NCBI GenBank assembly: GCA_903994525.1
Contig: CAJEXW010000024.1
Location: forward strand, 1-33,381
Direction of reading: 5' to 3'
DNA length: 33,381 nucleotides
Origin: an uncultured Chlorobiaceae bacterium
GTDB lineage: Bacteria; Bacteroidota; Chlorobiia; Chlorobiales; Chlorobiaceae
Shown here: positions 9,150-16,730 of the stretch, in pieces
How positions within the stretch are numbered: position 1 is the first letter of the stretch
Layout: each line of letters opens with the position of its first letter
The notes under the pieces: generated by a model
Database searches by the model: none
Told to the model about the DNA's origin: nothing
Seen by the model: only the letters and a program-made list of their open reading frames with translations
Program-made: the position numbers and the translations under genes

Positions 9150-9599
9150 ATGGCAACAGTACTTTTTTTTGAAAAACCGGGATGTATAAACAATACCAGG
9201 CAAAAAGTGCTGCTGAAGTGTTCGGGCCATACCGTTGAATCTGTCAATCTCCTTGCATACCCTTGGACCACAGAAAATCTTGAGCCATATCTTGGAGCAA
9301 AACCAATCTCTGAATGTTTTAATCGGACCGCGCCGGCAATAAAATCCGGTAAAGTTGATCCTATACGTTTTACGCGGGAGGAGGCTATTGCCCTGATGAT
9401 ACAGGAACCTCTGCTCATCAAACGACCTCTCATGAAAATCGGCGACCATCATCTTCAGGGATTTGATCGTGTGGCACTGAGTAAGCTGATCAGCCTGGAG
9501 CCGCTGCAAGGCGAAGGGAATGGAGAAAAATCTTCACCAATGTGCGACATGAATACTTGCCCGCATACTAAAAATATTTTACGAAATAAACCGGAGTAA
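9150..9599 (+). CDS. ArsC/Spx-like thioredoxin-fold protein, nitrogenase-associated (NifO-like) family
   Basis: A 149-residue protein whose start, ATVLFFEKPGCINNTRQK, matches the nitrogenase-associated branch of the ArsC superfamily. The single cysteine sits in GCINNTRQK near residue 13, where ArsC has its redox site. Further family features are the FNRTAPAIKSG region and a late LLIKRPLM with the cis-proline arginine pattern. The last 30 residues add CDMNTCPH, two more cysteines. In diazotrophs such proteins accompany nif genes; green sulfur bacteria fix nitrogen, but no nif gene is visible here, so the role is inferred from family only. It forms a two-gene operon with the next frame, 6 bp downstream. 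Confidence 0.8.
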   Translation: MATVLFFEKPGCINNTRQKVLLKCSGHTVESVNLLAYPWTTENLEPYLGAKPISECFNRTAPAIKSGKVDPIRFTREEAIALMIQEPLLIKRPLMKIGDHHLQGFDRVALSKLISLEPLQGEGNGEKSSPMCDMNTCPHTKNILRNKPE

Positions 9600-9605
9600 G
9601 AGACT

Positions 9606-9914
9606 ATGACCACCTCATTTCGTCCACTTGGAACCATCGTTCAACTTCTTGAAGAACTTGGGCACGAAGTCACCTATGCCTATGATGACCTTGTTTTCGT
9701 CAATGACAACGATTTTCTGCTTCAGTTCGATAACGCAGGCCCCGCACTGAGCCTGTTCTTTAACCAGAGCTGCCCAAAGCAAAACGCAGAACAGATAGAG
9801 CAGAGCATTATCCCGGCCGGTGACAGAATGGGGATCTCCATCGTCAAAAAAGGGCACTATACTGTCGTTGCACAAACTGATGAAAATCTGCGCATAGAGT
9901 TCTTCAACAACTGA
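9606..9914 (+). CDS. Conserved hypothetical protein
   Basis: A 102-residue soluble acidic protein with no signal peptide or membrane segment. The start MTTSFRPLGTIVQLLEELGHEVTYAYDDLVFVNDNDFLLQFD alternates helix and strands, suggesting a small alpha/beta fold. I do not recognise the family. It begins 6 bp after the NifO-like gene, with a GAGTAAGAG purine stretch serving as ribosome site, so the two are almost certainly co-translated. A role linked to that redox protein is the only contextual hint. Confidence 0.75.
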   Translation: MTTSFRPLGTIVQLLEELGHEVTYAYDDLVFVNDNDFLLQFDNAGPALSLFFNQSCPKQNAEQIEQSIIPAGDRMGISIVKKGHYTVVAQTDENLRIEFFNN

Positions 9915-9996
9915 CGCGTTTTTACTACATTACTCGCTTAACTGAGCCTCTCCCTCCACTTGTTGCGGGGAACCGAAAATAAAAACATAGCGAGTC

Positions 9997-10440
9997 ATGA
10001 AATATTCAGAAGGAAGACTGGGAAGAGTCTTTGTGATACGCCTCGAAGATGGCGAAATTGTCCATCAGGTGATTGAGCAGTTTGTGCAGGATCATCACAT
10101 CGAACGTGCCTCACTGATTGCGGTCGGCGGAGCTGACAAGGGGAGCATTCTGGTGACAGGCCCCGAAGAGAGCCGCACATTTCCGTCAACCCCGATGACC
10201 CATGAACTGTACGATGCCCATGAAATCACGGGCACCGGCACAATTTTTCCGGATGATACCGGCAAGCCTGTACTGCACGGCCATTTTGCCTGTGGCAGGG
10301 AGGAGAGTACGGTGACCGGCTGTATCCGCACCGGGGTAAAGGTGTGGCAGGTGATGGAGATCATCCTGACAGAATTGCTGGAGAACACCGCAAGCCGTCA
10401 GCTTGATCCCCTCACCGGCTTCAAGCTGCTCATACCCTGA
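9997..10440 (+). CDS. PPC/DUF296-domain protein
   Basis: A 147-residue protein consisting of one PPC (plant and prokaryote conserved, DUF296) domain. The order is typical: GRVFVIRLEDGEIVHQVIEQF, an SLIAVGGADKGSI strand, the GTIFPDDTGKPVLHGHFACGR segment with histidines thought to bind metal, and GCIRTGVKVWQVMEIIL. Plant versions are AT-hook DNA-binding proteins. Bacterial stand-alone versions form trimers and their role is unclear, so no specific function is claimed. It is separated from the preceding pair by 82 bp and ends 9 bp from the convergent RNA-helicase gene. No terminator separates the two. Confidence 0.88.
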   Translation: MKYSEGRLGRVFVIRLEDGEIVHQVIEQFVQDHHIERASLIAVGGADKGSILVTGPEESRTFPSTPMTHELYDAHEITGTGTIFPDDTGKPVLHGHFACGREESTVTGCIRTGVKVWQVMEIILTELLENTASRQLDPLTGFKLLIP

Positions 10441-10449
10441 GCGGCTGCC

Positions 10450-11706
10450 TTACCGCCCTCTTCCTGACCGTTCAGACCACCGTTTTGCCGTGTTGGCCGC
10501 CGGTGGTTTTGGCCCGGGATGGCCTGAGTTCCCTCTCCCCTGCTGCTTTGGTGCCTTGACGGGATTGTGATCTATCAAGGGGAAAGAGTGATCATCAATA
10601 ACCGGAATTTTTTTGGCAATCAGTTTTTCAATATCGCGCAAATACTCCTTCTCCTCAGCATCGCAAAATGAGAGCGCCGTCCCTTTTGCACCGGCTCTGC
10701 CTGTCCGGCCAATACGGTGAACGTAGGTCTCGGAGATGTTGGGCATCTCATAGTTGATCACATACTCCAGATCATCAACATCAATGCCTCGAGCGGCGAT
10801 GTCGGTCGCCACAAGAATCCTTGTGGTCTGCGCCTTGAAATTGGTGAGGGCACGCTGGCGGGCATTCTGCGCCTTGTTGCCGTGGATCGCCTCAGCCTTG
10901 ATATGATGTTTGTCGAGAAGTTTGACCACCTTGTCAGCGCCATGCTTTGTCCGGGTAAAAACCAGCGCTGTCTTGATGTTTTTATCCTTAAGGATATCAA
11001 CAAGGAGCGCGCTTTTATTGCCCTTGTCCACAAAGTAGATCGATTGATTGATAATATCGACCGTTGAAGAGACCGGTGTGACCGAAACCTTTGAGGGATT
11101 ATGCAGAATGGTTGCGGCAAGCTTGACAATTTCCGGCGGCATGGTGGCCGAAAAGAAGAGTGACTGCCGTTTTTTGGGCACCAGTGCCAATATCTTTTTA
11201 ACATCATGAATAAAGCCCATGTCGAGCATACGATCGGCTTCATCCAGCACCAGTATCTCCACATCTCGCAGACTCAAAAAACCCTGGTTGAGCAGATCAA
11301 GCAGCCGCCCAGGGGTGGCGATCAAAATATCAACACCTTTTATCAGCGTTGCTGTCTGGGGATTCTGGTTAACTCCGCCAAAAATCACCGTATTGGTTAA
11401 CCCGGTATGACGGCCGTAGGCCTTAAAACTCTCGCCGATCTGGATGGCCAGCTCTCGTGTCGGGGTAACAATCAGGCTCCGTATTTTTCTCTTTCTGTCA
11501 TAGACCTTATTGGCTCCAAGCAACTGCAAAATCGGAATAGCAAATGCCGCCGTTTTTCCGGTTCCCGTCTGGGCACAACCAAGCAGATCGTTCCCCTCTA
11601 AAATAATCGGTATCGCCTCGGCCTGTATCGGAGTCGGGGTGGTATAACCCTCTTCCTGCAGTGCCTTCAAAATTGGTTCTATGATGTTCAGTGACTCAAA
11701 TTGCAT
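10450..11706 (-). CDS. rhlE: DEAD-box RNA helicase (RhlE type)
   Basis: A 418-residue ATP-dependent RNA helicase acting in RNA remodelling, ribosome assembly or decay. Homology starts at MQFESLNIIEPILKALQEEGY, so the ATG at 11706 is chosen although the frame is open to 11796. The Q motif PTPIQ, Walker A AQTGTGKT (residues 45-52), PTRELA, GGVN, TPGR, DEADRMLDMGF (DEAD at 155-158), SAT, and the C-terminal HRIGRTGRAG are all present. The C-terminus is short and basic with Gly/Pro/Arg, typical of RhlE. No RNA-binding C-terminal domain like that of DbpA is present. It stands alone, 46 bp from the metallopeptidase gene on the same strand. Confidence 0.93.
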   Translation of the reverse strand: MQFESLNIIEPILKALQEEGYTTPTPIQAEAIPIILEGNDLLGCAQTGTGKTAAFAIPILQLLGANKVYDRKRKIRSLIVTPTRELAIQIGESFKAYGRHTGLTNTVIFGGVNQNPQTATLIKGVDILIATPGRLLDLLNQGFLSLRDVEILVLDEADRMLDMGFIHDVKKILALVPKKRQSLFFSATMPPEIVKLAATILHNPSKVSVTPVSSTVDIINQSIYFVDKGNKSALLVDILKDKNIKTALVFTRTKHGADKVVKLLDKHHIKAEAIHGNKAQNARQRALTNFKAQTTRILVATDIAARGIDVDDLEYVINYEMPNISETYVHRIGRTGRAGAKGTALSFCDAEEKEYLRDIEKLIAKKIPVIDDHSFPLIDHNPVKAPKQQGRGNSGHPGPKPPAANTAKRWSERSGRGR

Positions 11707-11752
11707 TGTGTAGTGTAAAATTATTAAACAAAAGGGTAAAAAAAGTAAGCGG

Positions 11753-12511
11753 TCAGGGTTTACCCGAAACCCATGCCGGCACATATTTCCATGCACTCTT
11801 CATTTCGCGGTTATAAATCCGCCAGAGGGGATCATGCTGATGGACAAGCGCCCAGAAATAGCGGGAGTGGTTGAGATGAACGGTGTGGCAAAGCTCATGC
11901 ACCATGATGTGCCGGATAAGATAGTCCGGCAAAAAGAGCAGTTTGGTGTTCAGCGTTATCACATGCGCAGCAGTGCAACTCCCCCATCGTGAGTGCTGCA
12001 GGCGCACCTTTGCTTCAGCATAGTCAAAATCAAGGGATGCTGCAAGGGATTTAAACGAGGGAAGCAGCAACAGCCCTGCCCGATGCTTCAACCAGGAGAA
12101 GAGAAGCTTGCGGCAAAGCGACTCATTGGCAACGTCCCCGGAGATCAGCAGCTTGGTTGGAGAGAGCTCCTCAATATCACCCTCTGCAACTGTGGCCGTC
12201 TGCTGGTACTCCACCTCCCACTCCTCATCAAAAAGCGGAAAAAACACCTTGCTCGGCCATCCATTGCCAGCCGCAGGAGGAGGCTCCAGACGATGTGCAT
12301 CAAGCTTCTTCGTCGTCTTTCGGATCCACTCCGCATGACGAAGCAGAAGCACCGGTATCTCCTTTTTGGGAAAGCCTTCGGGCAACACCACAATCAGTCC
12401 CTCATGCGGTGTCATCTTCAGCCGGGCATACTTCGACCTTCGGCTCACCTGGACGGTATAGGGCGGAGGAAACATCTCCCCGTCGCAACTATGAGATACA
12501 ATACTCGTCAA
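11753..12511 (-). CDS. YgjP/DUF45-family metal-dependent hydrolase
   Basis: A 252-residue (240 if the internal ATG at 12475 is used) zinc-metallopeptidase-like protein. The signature is RHIMVHELCHTVHLNHSRYFW, a HExxH variant (HELCH) with a downstream histidine. The SRWGSC segment before it is also conserved in the YgjP/SprT-like group, which is of unknown substrate. The TTG at 12511 overlaps the TGA of the trans-sulfuration gene upstream (TTGA), which favours translational coupling; the ATG at 12475 has GGGGAG directly before it. I keep the longer start but hold it loosely. It follows metB-like without a gap, so it is probably co-transcribed. Confidence 0.88.
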   Translation of the reverse strand: MTSIVSHSCDGEMFPPPYTVQVSRRSKYARLKMTPHEGLIVVLPEGFPKKEIPVLLLRHAEWIRKTTKKLDAHRLEPPPAAGNGWPSKVFFPLFDEEWEVEYQQTATVAEGDIEELSPTKLLISGDVANESLCRKLLFSWLKHRAGLLLLPSFKSLAASLDFDYAEAKVRLQHSRWGSCTAAHVITLNTKLLFLPDYLIRHIMVHELCHTVHLNHSRYFWALVHQHDPLWRIYNREMKSAWKYVPAWVSGKP

Positions 12512-13644
12512 CCAAGCGCTCTCTGTAAATCGGCAACAAGATCGTCACCATCCTCAATACCTACCGAAAGCCTGATAATGGTATCGGTGATTCCCGCCGC
12601 CTCGCGGTGCTCTTTATCCATCGACGCATGGCTCATGGATGCCGGATGCTCAATCAGCGACTCAACGCCTCCCAGGCTTTCTGCCAGCGCAAAGAGCCTC
12701 GTGCCGGTCAGCACGCGATTGACATCCTCCAGAGTACCATCAAGCTCGAAAGAGACCATGCCGCCAAAACTCTTCTGCTGCTTTTTGGCAAGCTCATGCT
12801 GGGGATGGTTGACCAGACCAGGATAAAATACCCGTTTCACCTTGGGGTGCTGCTCCAGAAATTGCGCCACTGCGAGAGCATTACGCTCATGCTCCCTCAT
12901 GCGAACCACCAGCGTCTTGATTCCGCGAAGCACCAGCCAGCAATCAAACGGCTGGGCACAGGTGCCAAGCGCATTCACGGTAAACTTCAGCTTCGCATCC
13001 AAATCCTCACTGTTCGAGAGCACTGCTCCGCCCACCACATCAGAGTGACCGTTCAGATACTTGGTTGTTGAGTGCACCACAATATCCGCCCCAAGCTCAA
13101 AAGGCTTCTGCCCGTAGGGAGAGAGGAAGGTGTTATCAACAATCGTCAAAAGCCCACGCTCTTTGGCGAGCGCCGCCACTTTGGCAATATCAATCAGGTT
13201 CAGAAGTGGATTGGAGGGGGTCTCAACCCAGACCGCTTTTGTACGCTCATTGAAAAAAGGGAGAATATCTTCGGCCCTCTGCATGTTCACAAAATGAACC
13301 TTGATACCGAAATGCTCCTCAACCGTCTTCATCAATCTGGAGGTGCCTCCATAACAGTCGTCGGTGCAGATAATTTCATCACCCGAATGGAAAATGCTCA
13401 GGGTCGAAGTAATGGCCCCCATGCCGGTGGTGACGGCAACTGCCGCCGAACATCCCTCAAGAGCAGAGAGATTATCTTCAAGCGCCTTTCGCGTCGGGTT
13501 GCCGCTTCTGGTATAGTCAAATCCACGATGTTTGCCGATATCCTCGAACACAAAGGTTGACGACTGATAAATCGGGGTCATAATAGCGCCGTAAGCCTTG
13601 TCGGGGCCTACACCAGCGTGAATCGTGTCGGTCTGGAAACTCAT
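12508..13644 (-). CDS. metB: Trans-sulfuration PLP enzyme (cystathionine gamma-synthase / gamma-lyase)
   Basis: A 378-residue Cys/Met-metabolism PLP enzyme. The PLP lysine is in HSTTKYLNGHSD (Lys195), after the SNP/NPLLNLIDI and DNTFLSPYGQKP signatures; the YTRSGNPTR cofactor-contact motif is at about residues 44-52. Family members make or cleave cystathionine. Sequence by eye does not separate MetB from MetC or CGL, so the symbol is tentative. The leader contains an intrinsic terminator 38 nt before the ATG, pointing to transcription attenuation. An AGGTG Shine-Dalgarno precedes the ATG. The next gene (metallopeptidase) overlaps its stop codon. Confidence 0.9.
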   Translation of the reverse strand: MSFQTDTIHAGVGPDKAYGAIMTPIYQSSTFVFEDIGKHRGFDYTRSGNPTRKALEDNLSALEGCSAAVAVTTGMGAITSTLSIFHSGDEIICTDDCYGGTSRLMKTVEEHFGIKVHFVNMQRAEDILPFFNERTKAVWVETPSNPLLNLIDIAKVAALAKERGLLTIVDNTFLSPYGQKPFELGADIVVHSTTKYLNGHSDVVGGAVLSNSEDLDAKLKFTVNALGTCAQPFDCWLVLRGIKTLVVRMREHERNALAVAQFLEQHPKVKRVFYPGLVNHPQHELAKKQQKSFGGMVSFELDGTLEDVNRVLTGTRLFALAESLGGVESLIEHPASMSHASMDKEHREAAGITDTIIRLSVGIEDGDDLVADLQRALG

Positions 13645-13682
13645 AAATCACCTGTTTGGAAAAATGAAAAGGAAAATACAAT

Positions 13683-13720
13683 AAAAAACCTCTTCCCTGA
13701 TGAGCAAGGAAGAGGTTTTA
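13683..13720 (-). terminator. Intrinsic terminator inside the metB leader (candidate attenuator)
   Basis: On the minus strand AAAACCTCTTCC and GGAAGAGGTTTT form a 12-bp stem around TTGCTCATCA, followed by TTTTTATT. It ends 38 nt before the metB start. A terminator this close to a start, with a leader promoter candidate TTGACA near 13903, is the usual arrangement of riboswitch or leader-peptide control. The known SAM-I core motifs are not seen. Confidence 0.75.
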
Positions 13721-13807
13721 TGAAATTCTATTTCTAAAGAGAGCCAGCGCTGAAAGCAACTCGCCTGTTTTGAAAAGAGAAACGGTAAAACGCTCTTTTT
13801 CACTCAT
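13718..13807 (-). CDS. Possible leader peptide preceding the metB attenuator
   Basis: A 29-codon frame starts ATG at 13807 (MSEKERFTVSLFKTGELLS) and stops TAA exactly at the foot of the terminator stem. The placement is what a leader peptide would have, but it has no run of Met or Cys codons and only a weak ribosome site, so classical Met/Cys attenuation is not supported. An alternative hairpin AAAAGAG/CTCTTTT lies within it. Confidence 0.2.
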   Translation of the reverse strand: MSEKERFTVSLFKTGELLSALALFRNRIS

Positions 13808-14069
13808 CGTTCTTTTGCTTCATCCGGCTTCAACAAGCCAGACGCATAGATCGCAAAAGTAGAATGTGGCACCGTGTTCCACTGTAACAGGAATCGGTTG
13901 TCAAGGCTTCACCGGGTCTATTCCCTCAGCCTTTCTTGATGACCAGTAATGGATAAAGAACGTATTAACGATTGTTAATATAGGGTTTCGCGAAGAATAA
14001 TACAAACTGCTCCGTCATAATTGAACCCCCTGCCTTCGGAACTGGCAAACCATAACTCATGAAAGGCAA
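13808..14069. other. Intergenic stretch, no gene recognised
   Basis: Apart from the metB promoter candidate (minus-strand TTGACA near 13903-13898) and a 17-nt imperfect hairpin GTGG..CCAC near 13867-13883, no coding signal is evident. It continues the metB leader on one side and runs to the end of the small minus-strand frame at 14070. Confidence 0.4.
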
Positions 14070-14264
14070 TCATGCTGGGTATTGGTCCAGAAGGCTGAAC
14101 AAAAAGATCGGATTATATATCGCATTGACGACACCATAATGCTGGTCTACGTCATCTCCATGACAGGTCATTACAACGACAAGTAACATCGCCCCCCCAA
14201 GCCACAACTCTCGCAACCAACGTTTTTCTTTGTTTCCTTTCCTGCACAGCCCGACTTGCCGCAT
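14070..14264 (-). CDS. Possible small membrane protein
   Basis: A 64-residue frame from the ATG at 14264, preceded by a well-placed GAGGAG ribosome site about 6 nt upstream, which is its main support. It has a basic N-terminus (MRQVGLCRKGNKEKRW) and a membrane segment LWLGGAMLLVVVM, then a polar tail ending FSLLDQYPA. The topology would be N-in with one helix. I do not recognise a family. It stands alone between the metB leader and the Panacea TA locus; the 116 bp between it and that locus hold nothing I can name. Confidence 0.4.
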   Translation of the reverse strand: MRQVGLCRKGNKEKRWLRELWLGGAMLLVVVMTCHGDDVDQHYGVVNAIYNPIFLFSLLDQYPA

Positions 14265-14380
14265 CACCACTCCTCATAAAAGAACGGAGCGCACGGTCGA
14301 ACGGCTCATTTTCCAAAACGTTGGTCATCGATTGCTGGATATAATCGTTAAAACTGATCTACACCTTCATATTGGAAAAA

Positions 14381-15388
14381 CTACACCGCGTTTAGCCCAA
14401 ATGCATACTTGAGATAACTGATCATGGGATTTTTTGCCTTGACATTTTCACTCCACGCAAGCTCTTGATGGCTGATGGCAATGATTTCCTGTGTACTGAC
14501 AGCAGAAAACCGCTCAACTGTTTTACGTAATGAATCCATCTCTACATGAGCAAGAATTCCTGCTTTGCCAACTCGCTCAGGTGCTGGTAAAAATGTCTCC
14601 CCAACACCCCCGTTGCTGAACTCTTTGCGCTCAACAAGCACGTCACCGTTTTTCTCAATCCAGTCAAAAATACTGTTGTAATTATCCAGTACAGGACCCA
14701 TCTGAATTGCACAATACCGGGTACCACTGATTGAAAAGCCGGTCATTTTGAAGTTCAGAAAGTCTGCATAAAAAAGCAGTTTATTCAGAGAGGTTTTCCA
14801 TGGCCTGAGCTGTCCAGCAAAAAAAATGACCATTTCGTTCAGCTTTGCAAGGCTTGGTTTTGTATAGCCGGTATATTCGTCTGGCAGTTTTGAACCAAGG
14901 AGATACTCTTCAAGATTAAATTGTACCGCATTTTTTTTACGGTCGATCAAATGCTCAATTTTCTCAATTAATTTTTTCTGTGGCTTGCCCTGCAACACAC
15001 CACTGAGGTTTATGATGTGCTTAAACTCTTCCGGATTTTGGGCAAGCTGTATAAGACGGGCATTTGATTCGCTCGGAACCTCCCCCTGCTCATAGTTTCT
15101 GTAGGTATTTGCGCCCAACCCAAGAACTTCTGCCATTTTAGCTGCCGAAAGACCATAAGTTTGCCGTATTTCGCGTATCTCTTCCGGAAACGGGAGGTTA
15201 TGCTCATCTCTATACTGATTGTACACCTGAACCAGATTCATCTCATCAAGCTCAGTTGATGTAAACTGCTCGCCACTCTCATTGCAAAGATAGAAGTGGT
15301 AGTGTACGGTATACTCTTTTTTACGAAAGAGCATGACCCTTTTTTCTCGCTTCAGGGTCATCTCCCCTCCTGTAACAGGGCTTCTCAT
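14381..15388 (-). CDS. Panacea-type antitoxin with central XRE helix-turn-helix (DUF4065)
   Basis: A 335-residue antitoxin-like protein. Residues 1-60 (MRSPVTGGEMTLKREKR, FYLCNESGEQFT) correspond to the MqsA-like N-terminal zinc module, but three of its four cysteines are replaced (SPVTG, CNESG), so it probably binds no zinc. An XRE helix-turn-helix follows (IRQTYGLSAAKMAEVLGLGANTYRNYEQG, about 67-95), then a C-terminal Panacea/SocA-like domain (LNKLLFYADFLNFKMTG, GPVLDNYNSIFDWI). Panacea domains neutralise diverse toxins. The frame is open to 15526, but the MRSPVTGGEM start at 15388 fits the family and lies 11 bp after the toxin's present stop. Its first ~200 bp recur at 17348-17547. Confidence 0.85.
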   Translation of the reverse strand: MRSPVTGGEMTLKREKRVMLFRKKEYTVHYHFYLCNESGEQFTSTELDEMNLVQVYNQYRDEHNLPFPEEIREIRQTYGLSAAKMAEVLGLGANTYRNYEQGEVPSESNARLIQLAQNPEEFKHIINLSGVLQGKPQKKLIEKIEHLIDRKKNAVQFNLEEYLLGSKLPDEYTGYTKPSLAKLNEMVIFFAGQLRPWKTSLNKLLFYADFLNFKMTGFSISGTRYCAIQMGPVLDNYNSIFDWIEKNGDVLVERKEFSNGGVGETFLPAPERVGKAGILAHVEMDSLRKTVERFSAVSTQEIIAISHQELAWSENVKAKNPMISYLKYAFGLNAV

Positions 15389-15401
15389 CTTACTCTTTTT
15401 T
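15201..15401. repeat. Direct repeat copy A (start of Panacea antitoxin)
   Basis: This copy covers the first 60-odd codons of the intact antitoxin plus the toxin's in-frame-shifted stop. It matches 17348-17547 at roughly nine positions in ten with one 1-nt deletion. Both copies end at the same spot, the FKKE-stop of the upstream gene. Confidence 0.85.
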
Positions 15402-15747
15402 AAATGGATAACGCATTGCATGCTCCGCAATATGAAACGAAATGCATTATAACGTTTGTACCAGGAACACCCATCGTGATTTTTATATAGCTCTCCTGAT
15501 GTTTTACCTGTCGACCAAATATCCACATATCCGCACCTTTATTCAGGATATCCACCAGAGGCCCCTCGCTGTAGTCTTCAGTTTTCAGGCTTGCAATAAT
15601 TTTCTTCCTGTCATCAGGCCGTAATTCAAGGGGCAGCAGTGTTTGAGAATTTTTCCCCCGGTCATCCCGAAACAGAATGTCCCGGATCTTCATTTTATCC
15701 CTGAAATCACGGAGCCAGGCTGCGACATCTGTGCTTGTTGCTGGCAT
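15400..15747 (-). CDS. Toxin partner of the Panacea antitoxin, frameshifted near its end
   Basis: A 115-residue frame: VAAWLRDFRDKMKIRDILFRDDRGKN, then EDYSEGPLVDIL and ADMWIFGRQVKHQESYIKITMG. The strand order resembles MqsR/RelE-fold mRNA interferases, and such proteins occur directly upstream of MqsA/Panacea antitoxins. The final residues MHFVSYCGACNALSI do not fit. Shifting frame by one base near 15447 gives CISFHIAEHAMRYPFKKE and a TAA at 15392-15390, one base before the antitoxin ATG. That is the ending I expect for this family. So the gene carries an extra base, or relies on frameshifting, or the sequence has an error. The start ATG at 15747 has only a weak ribosome site. Confidence 0.7.
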   Translation of the reverse strand: MPATSTDVAAWLRDFRDKMKIRDILFRDDRGKNSQTLLPLELRPDDRKKIIASLKTEDYSEGPLVDILNKGADMWIFGRQVKHQESYIKITMGVPGTNVIMHFVSYCGACNALSI

Positions 15748-15780
15748 CCAGGACTCAGTTGTACGGGTGAAAGAATTATC

Positions 15781-15801
15781 GCAATATAATGCTATTATTG
15801 C
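15781..15801. promoter_or_regulatory. Candidate operator/promoter of the Panacea TA operon
   Basis: An imperfect inverted repeat GCAATA...TATTGC about 35 bp upstream of the toxin ATG, overlapping minus-strand TATATT and GATAAT boxes. TA operons are usually autoregulated at such repeats. Seen by eye only. Confidence 0.35.
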
Positions 15802-15944
15802 TCAATAAACAGGATAATTTCAACTATGAAGTTTGATTTCACAATTCAACTCATCAGGTACTTGATGAGAAAGGTTTGCCATATACCCGTTACAGAAAAA
15901 ACTGGGCTGTGTGACAATCAGCAAGCAGAGACTCTGCACCCGAA

Positions 15945-15991
15945 ATGCCGAGTGGTTGTCCGGAAATTCCGGAATACCACGCCCAAAATCA
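15945..15991 (-). pseudogene. Chimeric remnant: piece of rhuM joined to piece of a HATPase gene
   Basis: Positions 15945-15973 are identical to 18328-18356 inside rhuM (29 bp). Positions 15971-15991 are identical to 19936-19956 inside the HATPase gene (21 bp). The two share GGA at the join. Read on the minus strand, the HATPase side gives VIVDDFGRGIP, the G1-box region, and continues upstream for about 40 codons (SDVTPEMMLCSCLTRLRRKLEAF) that do not match the intact gene. So the second part comes from a diverged paralogue. Nothing here can be functional. Confidence 0.7.
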
Positions 15992-16131
15992 TCAACAATC
16001 ACAAAAGCCTCTAATTTGCGCCTCAGCCGTGTCAAACAAGAGCACAGCATCATCTCCGGGGTAACATCTGAGCGCAGAAATGCAGAGCGGATGGCCTTGC
16101 AGCATCTTTCATAAAAAAGAGTTATGCGCGG

Positions 16132-16388
16132 TCGCGCTCAAGAAACTGGTATTTTTTCCGAAGCTCTTCCGCCGAAAGGGAAAAATCGCGCAACTGAATG
16201 CTTGTCCCTGTAGTGGCATGGCGCTCCAGAAAAGCCCTGAAGCTTTTCGGTTTATATGGAATGTACTCAACCAGGCAAAACGTCCTGCCGGGGATGGCCT
16301 CAATGTTGAGGTCATTGGTGAAATAATCAACGACCTTGTTTTGTTTCCTGATAAAGAAACATTTATCTTTACATAAAACGTTTACAAC
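16132..16388 (-). pseudogene. Truncated C-terminal fragment, THUMP-like methyltransferase-type
   Basis: A minus-strand frame without a start codon reads through about 85 codons: VVDYFTNDLNIEAIPGRTF, then IQLRDFSLSAEELRKKYQF and a TAA at 16134-16132. The [RD]F-x-[LV]SAEELRKK pattern recalls the end of THUMP-like domains on class I methyltransferases, where YLF usually follows. Here LFYE follows only after a one-base shift, so a frameshift is likely. The 5' end is cut off by the RelE toxin start at 16389. Family assignment is tentative; coding character is fairly clear. Confidence 0.4.
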
Positions 16389-16730
16389 ATGACTGAAAAA
16401 TTTCAGGTTCAGTTTTTAGAAGAAGCAATAGAGTTTCTCGACCACCTTGATGAAAAGGCGAGAGATAAAGTCATCTACAATATTCAAAAAGCACGATTTT
16501 CTCATGACAAGGAACTCTTCAAAAAACTCAATGGTGAAATCTGGGAATTCAGGACTTTGTTTAACAGAACCCATTATCGGCTGTTTGCTTTTTGGGACAA
16601 GACTGGTCAAACAGACACTGTTGTAATCGCAACACACGGACTCATCAAAAAAACAGACAAGACTCCCGGTGGAGAATTAGAGAAAGCAGAAAGACTCAGA
16701 AAACTGTATTTTGAAAGGAAAAAGCAATGA
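16389..16730 (+). CDS. RelE/HigB-like toxin (Gp49 family)
   Basis: A 113-residue type II toxin expected to cut mRNA on the ribosome. The start FQVQFLEEAIEFLDHLDEKARDKVIYNI, then FKKLNGEIWEFRTLFNRTHYRLFAFWDK and a late VIATHGLIKKTDKTP are standard for the Gp49-like RelE branch, with Arg/Lys/His residues in the places used for RNA cleavage. A long charged tail EKAERLRKLYFERKK closes it. It precedes its antitoxin, the reverse of the classic order but usual for HigBA-type pairs. The ATGA overlap indicates translational coupling. All key regions are intact, so it is likely functional. Confidence 0.9.
   Translation: MTEKFQVQFLEEAIEFLDHLDEKARDKVIYNIQKARFSHDKELFKKLNGEIWEFRTLFNRTHYRLFAFWDKTGQTDTVVIATHGLIKKTDKTPGGELEKAERLRKLYFERKKQ

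Noticed and set aside
11993..12826. A 277-codon plus-strand open frame across the metallopeptidase and metB genes.
   Set aside because: It spans two well-supported opposite-strand genes and their junction; no family resemblance.
13645..13920. SAM-I or SAM-II riboswitch before metB.
   Set aside because: The conserved core motifs of those classes are not present on either strand.
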